Source: Pomphorhynchus laevis (lineage: Eukaryota; Acanthocephala; Palaeacanthocephala; Echinorhynchida; Pomphorhynchidae). From it: 64,000 bases of DNA. The DNA is taken from assembly GCA_012934845.2 (NCBI GenBank), contig WNNJ02002953.1:124001-188000 (forward strand). Reading direction: 5' to 3'. This document shows positions 1 to 9,215 of the stretch, in pieces (positions within the stretch are counted from its first letter, which is position 1; every line of letters begins with the position of its first letter). The notes under the pieces are model-generated. The model did no database searches and had not been told where the DNA came from. It saw only the letters and a list, made by a program, of their open reading frames with translations. Made by a program: the position numbers and the translations under genes.

Positions 1-1010
1 TTTGCCCTTCACAATCTTCTACATGAACATATCATCAACTAACATACATATGAAAACTAGGTGGGATTAATATCCTCACAATTAGATAATCGCGTATTTT
101 AAAGGCAAGAGTTTTTTCATAGATGAAAATTAGGGAGTTTTGAATCAAAATAGGTTGCAGATCTTTAGAACAGGAAACAGGGAGTATTTTTGATGAAAAT
201 ATACTTATGGGTATATTAATGCAAGTGATATCAGATGAGAATGCTATATACATTGTAATTCCGATTTTATTTCTTTGACTGTCACACGAACGTTGATAGA
301 CACGAGTGAAGATATGCTTTGACAATAGATCTATAGACATCCCCACTCCTGAGTTGTACAACGAATGGTTGAGATGATGGAATGGTACTATAGTTGTGTA
401 GGGAAATCGACTCCTATCAAACTTTTCAGAACCTGATGAATTAATCCAACCAAATGCTTTACAGATCCAATAAACAAACTTCAACTTTTTGAATTTATTC
501 TAAAAGGGAAGACTGAGAGGGTCAAGACAAGTGATGATTACCTCGTCTCGACTCAGCTTACACCTAAAACGAGAATTGCAATATTTATTCGAACGATTTT
601 GTCTGAAGGCGTTAGAAATATTAGGAATATAAAGATTATTTGCTAGGATATTGAGTTTCATAAGAGTGACTGAAAATACGACCTTTACAGGTATTCCATT
701 GAATCGTGGTGTCTTGCTAAGAGATGCATGAGTGAAATTCTGTTAAATTCGCATCATCTACAATAAGAAAAAGGCAAATATTCGCCCGGAAGAAGGTCAC
801 TATGATGGGCTTAAATGTATATATTTTCAGGAGGTTATCTTCTTCCAATCCGCTCAAAAACCAGGTCATGTTAGGTGGGCAGATATAGTTGTGACTGTAC
901 AATAGAGAAAAGCTAGGGCACCTACTTCTTATGAAGTAGTAATACATTGAGAATAGAATTCGTTGATATGAAGCTTGGGGAATCTTGATTATGAACATAA
1001 GAGTTTAGTC
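1..1010 (-). mobile_element. Jockey/R1-like LINE relic (ORF2 linker to start of RT)
   Basis: On the minus strand, pieces of reading frame between 998 and 35 align in order with ORF2 of the LINE family at 7.7-18.5 kb. A piece ending in LTEFHSCIS corresponds to the endonuclease-RT linker, then a KLNILANNLYIPNIS-like segment, then CSKDLQPILIQNSLIFIYEK, which matches the start of the RT domain (CPKDLRPILIQNALVSIYKK in the 10.5-kb copy). It is spread over several frames and diverged more than the clustered copies, so it is an older dead copy. It runs off the left edge of the window. Confidence 0.75.
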
Positions 1011-1029
1011 TATGTTGGTATGTACAATA

Positions 1030-1118
1030 TGCGCCATGTTCCTACCTATGCGGAATCGATGTTCCTACCTATCGATGTTGGTACATGAATAAAGTATTCG
1101 TTCCTACCTATGCGGAAT
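1030..1118. repeat. Short degenerate repeat of gttcctacctatgcggaat
   Basis: The phrase gttcctacctatgcggaat occurs near 1038 and near 1100, with a shorter copy between them. No gene or family was recognised. Confidence 0.5.
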
Positions 1119-2290
1119 GTGGCTTTAATCATAGAACCAGATTTATCATTAAAATCATTTAGGATCATATCATAGCCACTAATAATTATTTGATCAAGGA
1201 GGTTTTAATTTTTATGTATCTACTCGGGCAACTAAATTTTGATTTAATTATAACACAATTTCCCATTTTGTCTTGAGGTAATTCCTTGTTAGTAAACATT
1301 TAGCTACCTCGCTTTTGGCAAATTGAAAACGGCAAAATTACCAAGGTTACTTGAATTATCTTTCATATCGCTGGCTATTAATATTAGCATCATTAAAAAA
1401 CACAATTTGTTGTGTATCAACAAATTGTTGTGCATGAACAAATTGTGTTGCGTTTTACTGATGATACTAAGAGTAGATTGTGAACTCTAAATATATTTAT
1501 ATTTTATTAATCCTGCTGCAAAATTTCGAATTTAATATATGAATCAAAATCATTTATTTTAAAGTATCAAAACTGTTTTCAATAAATATTAATTAAAATA
1601 ACGACTTTACTAATAAAATCTAAAATGTTATTGCGATTTAATCAATTATAAAAGCGATTATCCACAGAGGTTAGCGATTATCCACAGAGACATATCTTTT
1701 AAAAATAAGATATTGCTGTGATAACAGTCCAGCAGAAGTAGAATGTTGAATCTAGCTTAAAGATTCAGCTTTAATTAATAAACTACTACTTTAATATAAA
1801 AATAAATTTCTATTTTGATTAATTCTGCTCCAAATTTTATTAACATCAAAATCATTTAATTTTAATAAATGTTTATAATCTTGTACATTTAAAATTATTA
1901 ATTGGTTCAAATATATTAAACAAACCTGATATAAAAAGGAATACATCAACAAAGTTTAATCTTCCTGAACTCGCAGAATGGTGTAATTTAGCAATAATAT
2001 TTAATTTGTTCTGGTCAATGTCTTCATTACGCATTGATCGCAATGAACGATTCGTATAAATGCAGTATCCACAAAATACTGGTTGAGATACCACTAAAAG
2101 ACGTGTAATCCAAATTATCTGAGATTTTGGCGAATTGTAAATAGATATTCCATTTTTAACGGATTCAAAGTTAGTGCATCTTTTAAATGTACATAGTAAC
2201 CGTTCAATCATCTATAAATTGAATTATTTATGATGCAAAAATCAAGATATACAATTTATTGCTGATAAATAATGCCAAACGAGTAATTAT
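1119..2290. other. AT-rich stretch without a recognised gene
   Basis: No convincing coding frame. A small palindromic cluster of caacaaattgttg-like words lies at about 1399-1450, and the 16-bp word gcgattatccacagag occurs twice in tandem at about 1655-1692. The minus-strand frame at 2211-1873 has no family signature and no splice context that I would defend. Confidence 0.4.
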
Positions 2291-2300
2291 TTTATAACTT

Positions 2301-2353
2301 CTTCACCCCTTTCAAGGTGAAGTCTTTGAGACTTCACCTTGAAGGGAGTGAAG
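2301..2353. repeat. Near-perfect hairpin, 25-bp arms, 3-nt loop
   Basis: The arm at 2301-2325 is the reverse complement of 2329-2353 with two or three mismatches, around the loop ttg. Related words (cttcaaggaaacgaag, cgaagggtagatcgaagg) follow to about 2425. It could be the core of a foldback element. No coding function is visible. Confidence 0.7.
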
Positions 2354-2439
2354 CCTTTCCCTTCAAGGAAACGAAGTCTTAAAGATGCTTGACGCTTCGA
2401 TAGCCATCGAAGGGTAGATCGAAGGTTATACCAAGTTCT

Positions 2440-3912
2440 TTTAAAATGTGCGTAATTTCTTCCAGATCAAGTTTCAATATTTAAAAATAATGTATCAATA
2501 AAATACACATATCATTTTATCCATATATTGAATTAAAGTATATATGTATACTATCATTTTACAAAGTAAAATTAAAAATGTAAAAATATATACATGTTAT
2601 AATATGAATATTTTTCGTAAATTCAAAATTAAATTACTATTTTGCTTAAATATTTGAATTCAAATAAATCCCCGTTTATACCCGTCAGAGCAATTTGGAA
2701 TTATATTCATAATCTTGTCTAAATCTGAAAATTTCAAGACATATTGGTTTATATGAGTGAAATTATTTAATTTTTAAGTTTATTTACAAATAATTAAAAA
2801 TTATTTTTTAATTACTTTAACTGATTTCTCAAAAAAATATTTTTAGATTACAAGCGTATTATTACATGGTATTTTGTGAAATAAACAAATTTTAAAAACG
2901 GTTTCTTGCACCAAACAAGTAAGACTCCCATCGTGTTCTGCGTCACAATTCCCCTTCTTATTTACATCTTTCATATCTCGATGAATCTCTTCGAGCTTCT
3001 TCATCCATAAGATCATATCATTATCTTCTCCTCTATGCACAAATTATTCGACAAATTTTCGCCTCCGTTCCTTTCCTGTTTATGTTCCTCTAGCTTGGAA
3101 TTCACTTCTCTTCGTACATTCGCTCGACTTCCTCGTTCATACTATTCGAAATTCGTCTATGGGATTATTTACATCAGGTGATCATTTTCTTTATTGGCAC
3201 GTATTTGCCACTCAAATAAATTTCATTTTTAAATCCTACATTGGTAGATTTGATTCCATAACATTTAGTTATTAATTTAACATTTAAATTTTGCAAAACT
3301 GTGATAAGACGTTGGGTGTTGCCGTGTTCTATTAGCCACATCATGGTTTTGATTCATGCACTCCTGTTGAGTGTAGCACCAACGTGGGGTCTAATCGACA
3401 CGTGAACTGAGGCAAGTACCTAACGAACACAGCATTCGTATAACTAGCAGATTCCGCTCACAAATGGCTATTTCACAAATGGTTATTTAATTGCTCACAA
3501 ATGTCTATTTCACAAATGGCTATTTTATCGCTCACAAATGGCTATTTTGACGTAGACTCAGTTTGCTGATTTGATTAGTTCTTTTTTCTTTACCATGATA
3601 TGGAGCGATAAGTGAACGATAGTCATGAAGTATATTTATTGGCATGGTTATATATTGGGTGGTAAGAGTATATAAGGAATTGCATTTAGTTGAAATAAAG
3701 ATTTTAAAAACAGTTTTTTTATTTATTTTTTTTATTTTTTTTATTTTTTGAATTAAATTATAATATCGTCTAAACCCAAAAATTTTAAACGATATTTCTT
3801 TATATGAGTGAAATCATTTAATTTTATTTAAAAATAATTAAAATTATTATTATTTTATTACTTTAACTGATTTCTCCAAAACAAACTATTTTTAGATTGC
3901 AGGCGTATTATT
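2440..3912. other. AT-rich repeats including a duplicated flank
   Basis: Around 2820-2900 and 3860-3920 the same sequence recurs (ttactttaactgatttctc ... gcgtattattacat), so the satellite array begins inside one copy of a duplicated segment. At about 3460-3548 the word cacaaatggctattt is repeated in tandem at irregular spacing. At 3716-3750 there is a run of tttattttt. No gene is supported; the small minus-strand frame at 3040-2843 shows no family signature. Confidence 0.4.
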
Positions 3913-3924
3913 ACATAGTACTTT
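3913..3924. repeat. Left 12-bp target-site duplication of the satellite array
   Basis: ACATAGTACTTT at 3913-3924 is repeated exactly at 7075-7086, on either side of the 3.15-kb array. This says the array entered as one block by a mechanism that duplicates the target. Confidence 0.75.
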
Positions 3925-3969
3925 TAACTGGTCGGTTTGATATTATCCTCGTGTGATTGTTTGATTCCT

Positions 3970-4068
3970 ATCAGCATCACTGTACACTACAATCAGCGTG
4001 GGTGGACCTCATCAGCAGTGAGCCCACGCCTACATTTCGTGTTTCGGTCCTTTACTGCTTCTGCTGAT
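3970..4068 (-). ncRNA. Hammerhead ribozyme, non-canonical strand order (array unit 1)
   Basis: Read on the minus strand: ATCAGCA (outer stem), GGACC (stem II 3' strand), GAAA, ACAC...GCGTGGG (stem III 5' strand), TCACTG (stem I 5' strand), CTGATGA, GGTCC (stem II 5' strand), CCCACGC...GTGT (stem III 3' strand), A at the cleavage position, CAGTGA (stem I 3' strand), TGCTGAT (outer stem). All four helices pair perfectly at the bases listed. CUGAUGA, GAAA and an NUH triplet (GUA) are the invariant hammerhead elements. The family match is established knowledge; activity is inference. Confidence 0.7.
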
Positions 4069-5044
4069 GTCGCCGAAATGCTGGTTTATATTTGGCTTAT
4101 ATACCAAATTACACAATTAATGTGTTCTATATTTGGTGTGGGCGGTAACTAATATTCGCAATTCGAATCCACCACACACCGATTTTTTATTCCGTTTTTA
4201 TACGAAATGTTCACTGGACAGTAAACCGTAAGCTGTCTTTTTACTATTGTGAATATTGCATACACGAGCCATTATTCTTAACTGGTCGGTTTGATATTAT
4301 CCTCGTGTGGTTGTTTGAATCCTATCAGCATCACTGTACACTACAATCAGCGTGGGTGGACCTCATCAGCAGTAAGCCCACGCCTACATTTCGTGTTTCA
4401 GTCCATTTACTGCTTCTGCTGATTCCTTTTCGCTGAAATGCTGATTTATATTTGGCTTATATACCAAATTACACAATTAATGTGTTCTATATTTGGTGTG
4501 GGCAGTAACTAATATTCGCAATTCGAATCCACCACACACCGATTTTTTATTCCGTTCTTATACGAAATGTTCACTGGACAGTAAACCGTAAGCTCTTTTT
4601 ACTCTTGTGAATATTGCATACACGAGCCATTATTCTTAACTGATCGGTTTGATATTATCCTCGTGTGATTGTTTGAATCCTATCAGCATCACCGTACACT
4701 ACAATCAGCGTGGGTGGACCTCATCAGCAGTTAGCCCACGCATACATTTCGTGTTTCAGTCCTTTTACTGCTTCTGATGATTTCTTTTCGCCGAAATGCT
4801 AGTTTATATTTGGCTTATATACCAAATTACACAATTAATGTGTTCTATATTTGGTGTGGGCGGTAACTAATATTCGCAATTCGAATCCACCACACACCGA
4901 TTTTTTATTCCGTTTTTATACGAAATGTTCACTGGACAGTAAACCGTAAGCTGTCTTTTTACTATTGTGATTATATTGCATACACGAGCCGCTATTCTTA
5001 AGTGGTCGGTTTGATATTATTCTCGTGTGGTTGTTTGAATTCCT

Positions 5045-5144
5045 ATCAGCATCACTGTACACTACAATCAGCGTGGGTGGACCTCATCAGCAGTGAGCCC
5101 ACGCCTACATTTCGTGTTTCGGTCCTTTTACTGCTTCTGCTGAT
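5045..5144 (-). ncRNA. Hammerhead ribozyme, non-canonical strand order (array unit 4)
   Basis: Same elements as unit 1 (GGACC-GAAA, TCACTG-CTGATGA-GGTCC, CCCACGC, GTGTA, CAGTGA), with no change in the core. Predicted cleavage is between plus positions 5057 and 5058. Confidence 0.7.
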
Positions 5145-5406
5145 TCCTTGTCGCCGAAATGCTGGTTTATATTTGGCTTATATACCAAATTACACAATTA
5201 ATGTGTTCTATATTTGGTGTGGGCGGTAACTAATATTCGCAATTCGAATCCACCACACACCGATTTTTTATTCCGTTTTTATACGAAATGTTCACTGGAC
5301 AGTAAACCGTAAGCTGTCTTTTTACTATTGTGATTATATTGCATACACGAGCCGCTATTCTTCACTGGTCGGTTTGATATTATCCTCGTGTGGTTGTTTG
5401 ATTCCT

Positions 5407-5506
5407 ATCAGCATCACTGTACACTACAATCAGCGTGGGTGGACCTCATCAGCAGTGAGCCCACGCCTACATTTCGTGTTTCGGTCCTTTTACTGCTTCT
5501 GCTGAT
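5407..5506 (-). ncRNA. Hammerhead ribozyme, non-canonical strand order (array unit 5)
   Basis: Core and helices are identical to unit 4. Units 4 and 5 are adjacent in the same orientation, so a minus-strand transcript would hold two intact copies about 362 nt apart, the arrangement needed for the in-trans fold proposed in the findings. Confidence 0.7.
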
Positions 5507-6659
5507 TCCTTGTCGCCGAAATGCTGGTTTATATTTGGCTTATATACCAAATTACACAATTAATGTGTTCTATATTTGGTGTGGGCGGTAACTAATATTC
5601 GCAATTCGAATCCACCACACACCGATTTTTTATTCCGTTCTTATACGAAATGTTCACTGGACAGTAAACCGTAAGCTGTCTTTTTACTATTGTGAATATT
5701 GCATACACGAGCCATTATTCTTAACTGATCGGTTTGATATTATCCTCGTGTGATTGTTTGAATCCTATCAGCATCACCGTACACTACAATCAGCGTGGGT
5801 GGACCTCATCAGCAGTTAGCCCACGCATACATTTCGTGTTTCAGTCCTTTTACTGCTTCTGATGATTTCTTTTCGCCGAAATGCTAGTTTATATTTGGCT
5901 TATATACCAAATTACACAATTAATGTGTTCTATATTTGGTGTGGGCGGTAACTAATATTCGCAATTCGAATCCACCACACACCGATTTTTTATTCCGTTT
6001 TTATACGAAATGTTCACTGGACAGTAAACCGTAAGCTGTCTTTTTACTATTGTGATTATATTGCATACACGAGCCGCTATTCTTAAGTGGTCGGTTTGAT
6101 ATTATTCTCGTGTGGTTGTTTGAATTCTATCAGCATCACTGTACACTACAATCAGCGTGGGTGAACCTCATCAGCAGTGAGCCCACGGCTACATTTCGTG
6201 TTTCGGTCCTTTTACTGCTTCTGCTGATTTCTTGTCGCCGAAATGCTGGTTTATATTTGGCTTATATACCAAATTACACAATTAATGTGTTCTATATTTG
6301 GTGTGGGCGGTAACTAATATTCGCAATTCGAATCCACCACACACCGATTTTTTATTCCGTTCTTATACGAAATGTTCACTGGACAGTAAACCGTAAGCTC
6401 TTTTTACTCTTGTGAATATTGCATACACGAGCCATTATTCTTAACTGATCGGTTTGATATTATCCTCGTGTGATTGTTTGAATCCTATCAGCATCACCGT
6501 ACACTACAATCAGCGTGGGTGGACCTCATCAGCAGTTAGCCCACGCATACATTTCGTGTTTCATTCCTTTTACTGCTTCTGCTGATTTCTTGTCGCCGAA
6601 ATGCTGGTTTATATTTGGCTTATATACTTATATATCAAATTACACAATTAATGTGTTCT

Positions 6660-6835
6660 ATATTTGGTGTGGGCGGTAACTAATATTTGCAATTCGAATC
6701 CACCACCCACAGACTTTTTATTCCGTTTTTATACGAAACCAGTGAACATTTACTGTCCAGCGAACATTTCGTATAAAAACGGAATAAAAAGTCGGTGGGT
6801 GGTGGATTCGAATTGCGAGTATTAGTTGCCGCCCA
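6660..6835. repeat. Head-to-head junction between the last direct and the inverted satellite copy
   Basis: The end of direct unit 8 (ccacccac...ttccgtttttatacgaaa) is followed by its own reverse complement (tttcgtataaaaacgg...gtgggtgg), separated by a short fill containing a partial ccagtgaacat repeat. Such inverted end copies are common for Penelope-type insertions and for template switching in general. Confidence 0.7.
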
Positions 6836-6899
6836 CACCAAATATAGAACACATTAATTGTGTAATTTGCTATATAAACCAGCATTTCGGCGACAAGGA

Positions 6900-6999
6900 A
6901 TCAGCAGAAGCAGTAAAAGGACCGAAACACGAAATGTAGGCGTGGGCTCACTGCTGATGAGGTCCACCCACGCTGATTGTTGTGTATAGTGATGCTGAT
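6900..6999 (+). ncRNA. Hammerhead ribozyme, non-canonical strand order (inverted terminal copy)
   Basis: On the plus strand: ATCAGCA, GGACC-GAAA, GCGTGGG, TCACTG-CTGATGA-GGTCC, CCCACGC, GTGTA, TAGTGA, TGCTGAT. Stem I pairs through one G-U wobble (TAGTGA with TCACTG), while the rest is as in the direct units. The substitution relative to CAGTGA keeps pairing, which fits selection on structure or simply recent origin. Confidence 0.65.
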
Positions 7000-7074
7000 A
7001 GGAATCAAACAATCACACGAGGATAATATCAAACCGACCAGTTAAGAATAGCGCCTCATGTATGCAATATATTC

Positions 7075-7086
7075 ACATAGTACTTT
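7075..7086. repeat. Right 12-bp target-site duplication of the satellite array
   Basis: Exact repeat of 3913-3924 (ACATAGTACTTT). The sequence beyond it resumes the AT-rich flank seen near 2870 (tttcttgcaccaaa). Confidence 0.75.
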
Positions 7087-7690
7087 GTTTAATAAAATAA
7101 ATTTCAAAACTGTTTCTTGCACCAAATAAACAGTACCCTAGATATTTTGTCTATATTAAATTAAAAATTTTATTGCATTTAATGCAAAAGATCGGACCAA
7201 GAAGTAAGTCTTAAAAATAAATAAGAACATCAAGATATTTTGAAAAGCTATAAGAACAGCGTTTTCCACATTGAGGCGCGCCTCCCCATGATGACATGAA
7301 CTAGTATATCGGTAGGCGCGCATATTAGTCACAATGAGCAATTTTCCAAATGATCGTAAAAGCGTTATTTGTAAAAAATTGAAGAATAAATAAAAAATAT
7401 TTTTATATTTATTAATTATCAGCAAGTTATAGATTTGTTACTGAAATTATTTATCCGTTTTTTGATAATGTAAATAAGTGCACATTGAGCCAGCGAAATG
7501 CGTAAAAACTAATCAGTAATTCACCAGACATCAAGCAATCCAATTTGTTTCTAGTCATAGCTGATATTTTGAACAGTTTTAAATTGTTTTTATTGTTATT
7601 GACGTGATCATAATAAGCTCACTGATCATAATAAGCAATTTAGTATTTTTATAAAATGTTCAGACAAAAAGTCTTTAATTTCTAATAATA
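7087..7690. other. No supported gene
   Basis: AT-rich DNA. The minus-strand frame at 7425-7156 lacks a recognisable family. A GC island at 7270-7325 carries two aggcgcgc words, with cattg at one side and caatg at the other, possibly a small foldback repeat. Confidence 0.35.
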
Positions 7691-7731
7691 AAGAATCCAC
7701 TAATAATGAAGATTATGTGCCGACATAAGTA

Positions 7732-9063
7732 GTGGGAATGCAATCAGAAGAAACTGGAGAGGATCTATCGCTCGGATTTGCGAATATTATTCGTGATAAT
7801 GGAGGAAAATGCTTGTGCTTGTTTTATTCAGAAGTTTTGGTTGTTGATAGTATGCGACCCGGGAAATTAAAACGACACGCATCCTGCATGAGCGAATTGT
7901 GTGTTATCGGAGGATTGAGAGAAAATTTTACGAGTAAAAATGTCAACCAAAAAAATGAGTACGAACAAGCGTGTCGGAGGAACAAAGGATTGTGAAAAAA
8001 AAAACAGTTTTTTTCGAGTAAAAACAAAGAAAAAGACGAAATACAGTTAAATGCTGCTCTGAAATTGCCTGTTCCAAAGGTTAGTGAGTTTTCAATTTTT
8101 GCTAGGGATGGGGAAGTACTTCCCTCAATCCCAAAACTAAAAAATCTGATCATTATAAAGATCAAAAAGCCTATGGAAAGGCATTTATTGTTTAATTTCT
8201 TTCTACGGCCGTTTACAGAGCAACCATCAAATAGAATCATTTTCAACTCGGTAAAACTTTACGAAACTGAACTAAAGATTTCGTTTACGACCTCAGACCT
8301 CTTAAAGGGGTATGTTAAATACTTCGAATCTTCCCTGTCGGAGTATGGATCCATATACTCTAAACCCATACTTGCCACTCTAAAGTATCTAACCTCCCTT
8401 GTCAATTTGAAGCGAATGATGTCGAGTTGCTAAAAGAAACATTTAAAATATCGAACTTCCGTTCAATAATAGGCAAGAGCGGACATCAAATACCAGTTAG
8501 ATTTTGTTCCGCTTCCCTAGAGCGGGCTGAATCGCTGGCTAATTCAGCTTGTAATCCCTTCATGGGATTTAATCTCAGATTTACAATCATTGATAAAGAA
8601 GAGTTCACATATCCACACTACAGTCGGTGCCACAAATGAGGTACTGGGCCTCAAGCTGCAGTGAGTCATCGACATATGGGGTGTGTGGCTCCCCCCAGTG
8701 TCCGGCTTTGTTGACAGGAGAAAAATGTGTATCCCCTCCATTATGCTCTAACTGTGGGGGGAGCCATCCTGCATGGAGCAGAAAATGCAGACATTTTAAA
8801 TTATATCAAGGTGGATTTAACAAGTCTTCTGCCCAACCGAAATCTGGTACCTTTGCAAATGCTGCCACTCGTACGAGGGATGATGATCTCATGCGAGCAA
8901 TTGATATACGTATAGAAACAATGTATAAGAAGATGGAAGTTTTAGTATCCTCTGTTGTTGCCACATTCTGTACTAACCCTACTATTCCATCATCAACGGC
9001 AATTCCATCATCCAAAAAGAGGGGGAGGGGCTTCGGCTCATCCCATTCTTCCTATCAATATTA
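7732..9063 (+). pseudogene. LINE copy A ORF1 (CCHC nucleic-acid-binding protein), broken
   Basis: ORF1 proteins of this LINE group coat the RNA and act as chaperones in the ribonucleoprotein. Three overlapping plus-strand frames (7732-7995, 8065-8433, 8427-8639) carry its first part and a fourth (8627-9064) carries the C-terminal zinc-knuckle region. A CCHC knuckle is visible in the last frame: C-S-N-C then GGSHPAWSRKC. A basic, Ser-rich tail (KKRGRGFGSSHSS) follows. The same order is seen in copies C and D. The reading frame is broken at least twice. Confidence 0.65.
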
Positions 9064-9215
9064 GCAATCTCCTGAAGAGTAAAAAATAAGGGGAAATGAA
9101 GATGCTGCCCATGGGCAAGTACCTGCCCCGGATGGTTCTAGTGACGGGAAAGGGGAACGTTTCCGTTCCTAGCTCCTTCTTGGTAGGCAATCCCACATCA
9201 AACTAATCCACCACA

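Larger units (their letters stand above)
3925..7074 (-). repeat. Hammerhead-bearing satellite array: 8 direct copies plus 1 inverted copy
   Basis: Eight head-to-tail copies of a 354-363-bp unit, then one inverted copy joined near 6740. On the minus strand every direct unit carries a hammerhead-like core. The predicted cleavage phosphates lie just right of plus positions 3982, 4336, 4694, 5057, 5419, 5779, 6141 and 6499; in the inverted copy, which is on the plus strand, cleavage follows 6986. Units 1, 4 and 5 and the inverted copy keep the full core. Units 2, 3 and 6 have U in place of C before GAAA, which leaves a G-U pair. Units 7 and 8 have further stem II changes. The apparent reading frames (LHCTLQSAWVDLIS...) merely repeat with the satellite and are not genes. 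The left edge is a partial unit of 58 nt. Confidence 0.85.

Noticed and set aside
2843-3040. Minus-strand 65-codon polar frame (HRGEDNDMILWMKKLEEIHR...) as a coiled-coil gene
   Set aside because: The composition is suggestive, but there is no splice context, no homology that I recognise, and it lies in repeat-flanking DNA.
3970-4068. HDV-like, twister or pistol ribozyme as the explanation for the pseudoknotted fold
   Set aside because: Those classes have other conserved bases. The constant positions here are exactly the hammerhead core (CUGANGA, GAAA, NUH).
3937-6313. Repeated 67-75-codon plus-strand frames (LHCTLQSAWVDLIS...) as a gene family
   Set aside because: They repeat only because the satellite repeats. 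There is no start context, and the conserved bases are explained by the ribozyme helices on the other strand.
3925-7074. The array as a CRISPR
   Set aside because: The units are about 360 bp with no short repeat/unique spacer alternation, and the genome is eukaryotic.
7824-8246. Minus-strand 140-codon frame as a gene
   Set aside because: It is the reverse-strand shadow of LINE copy A ORF1.
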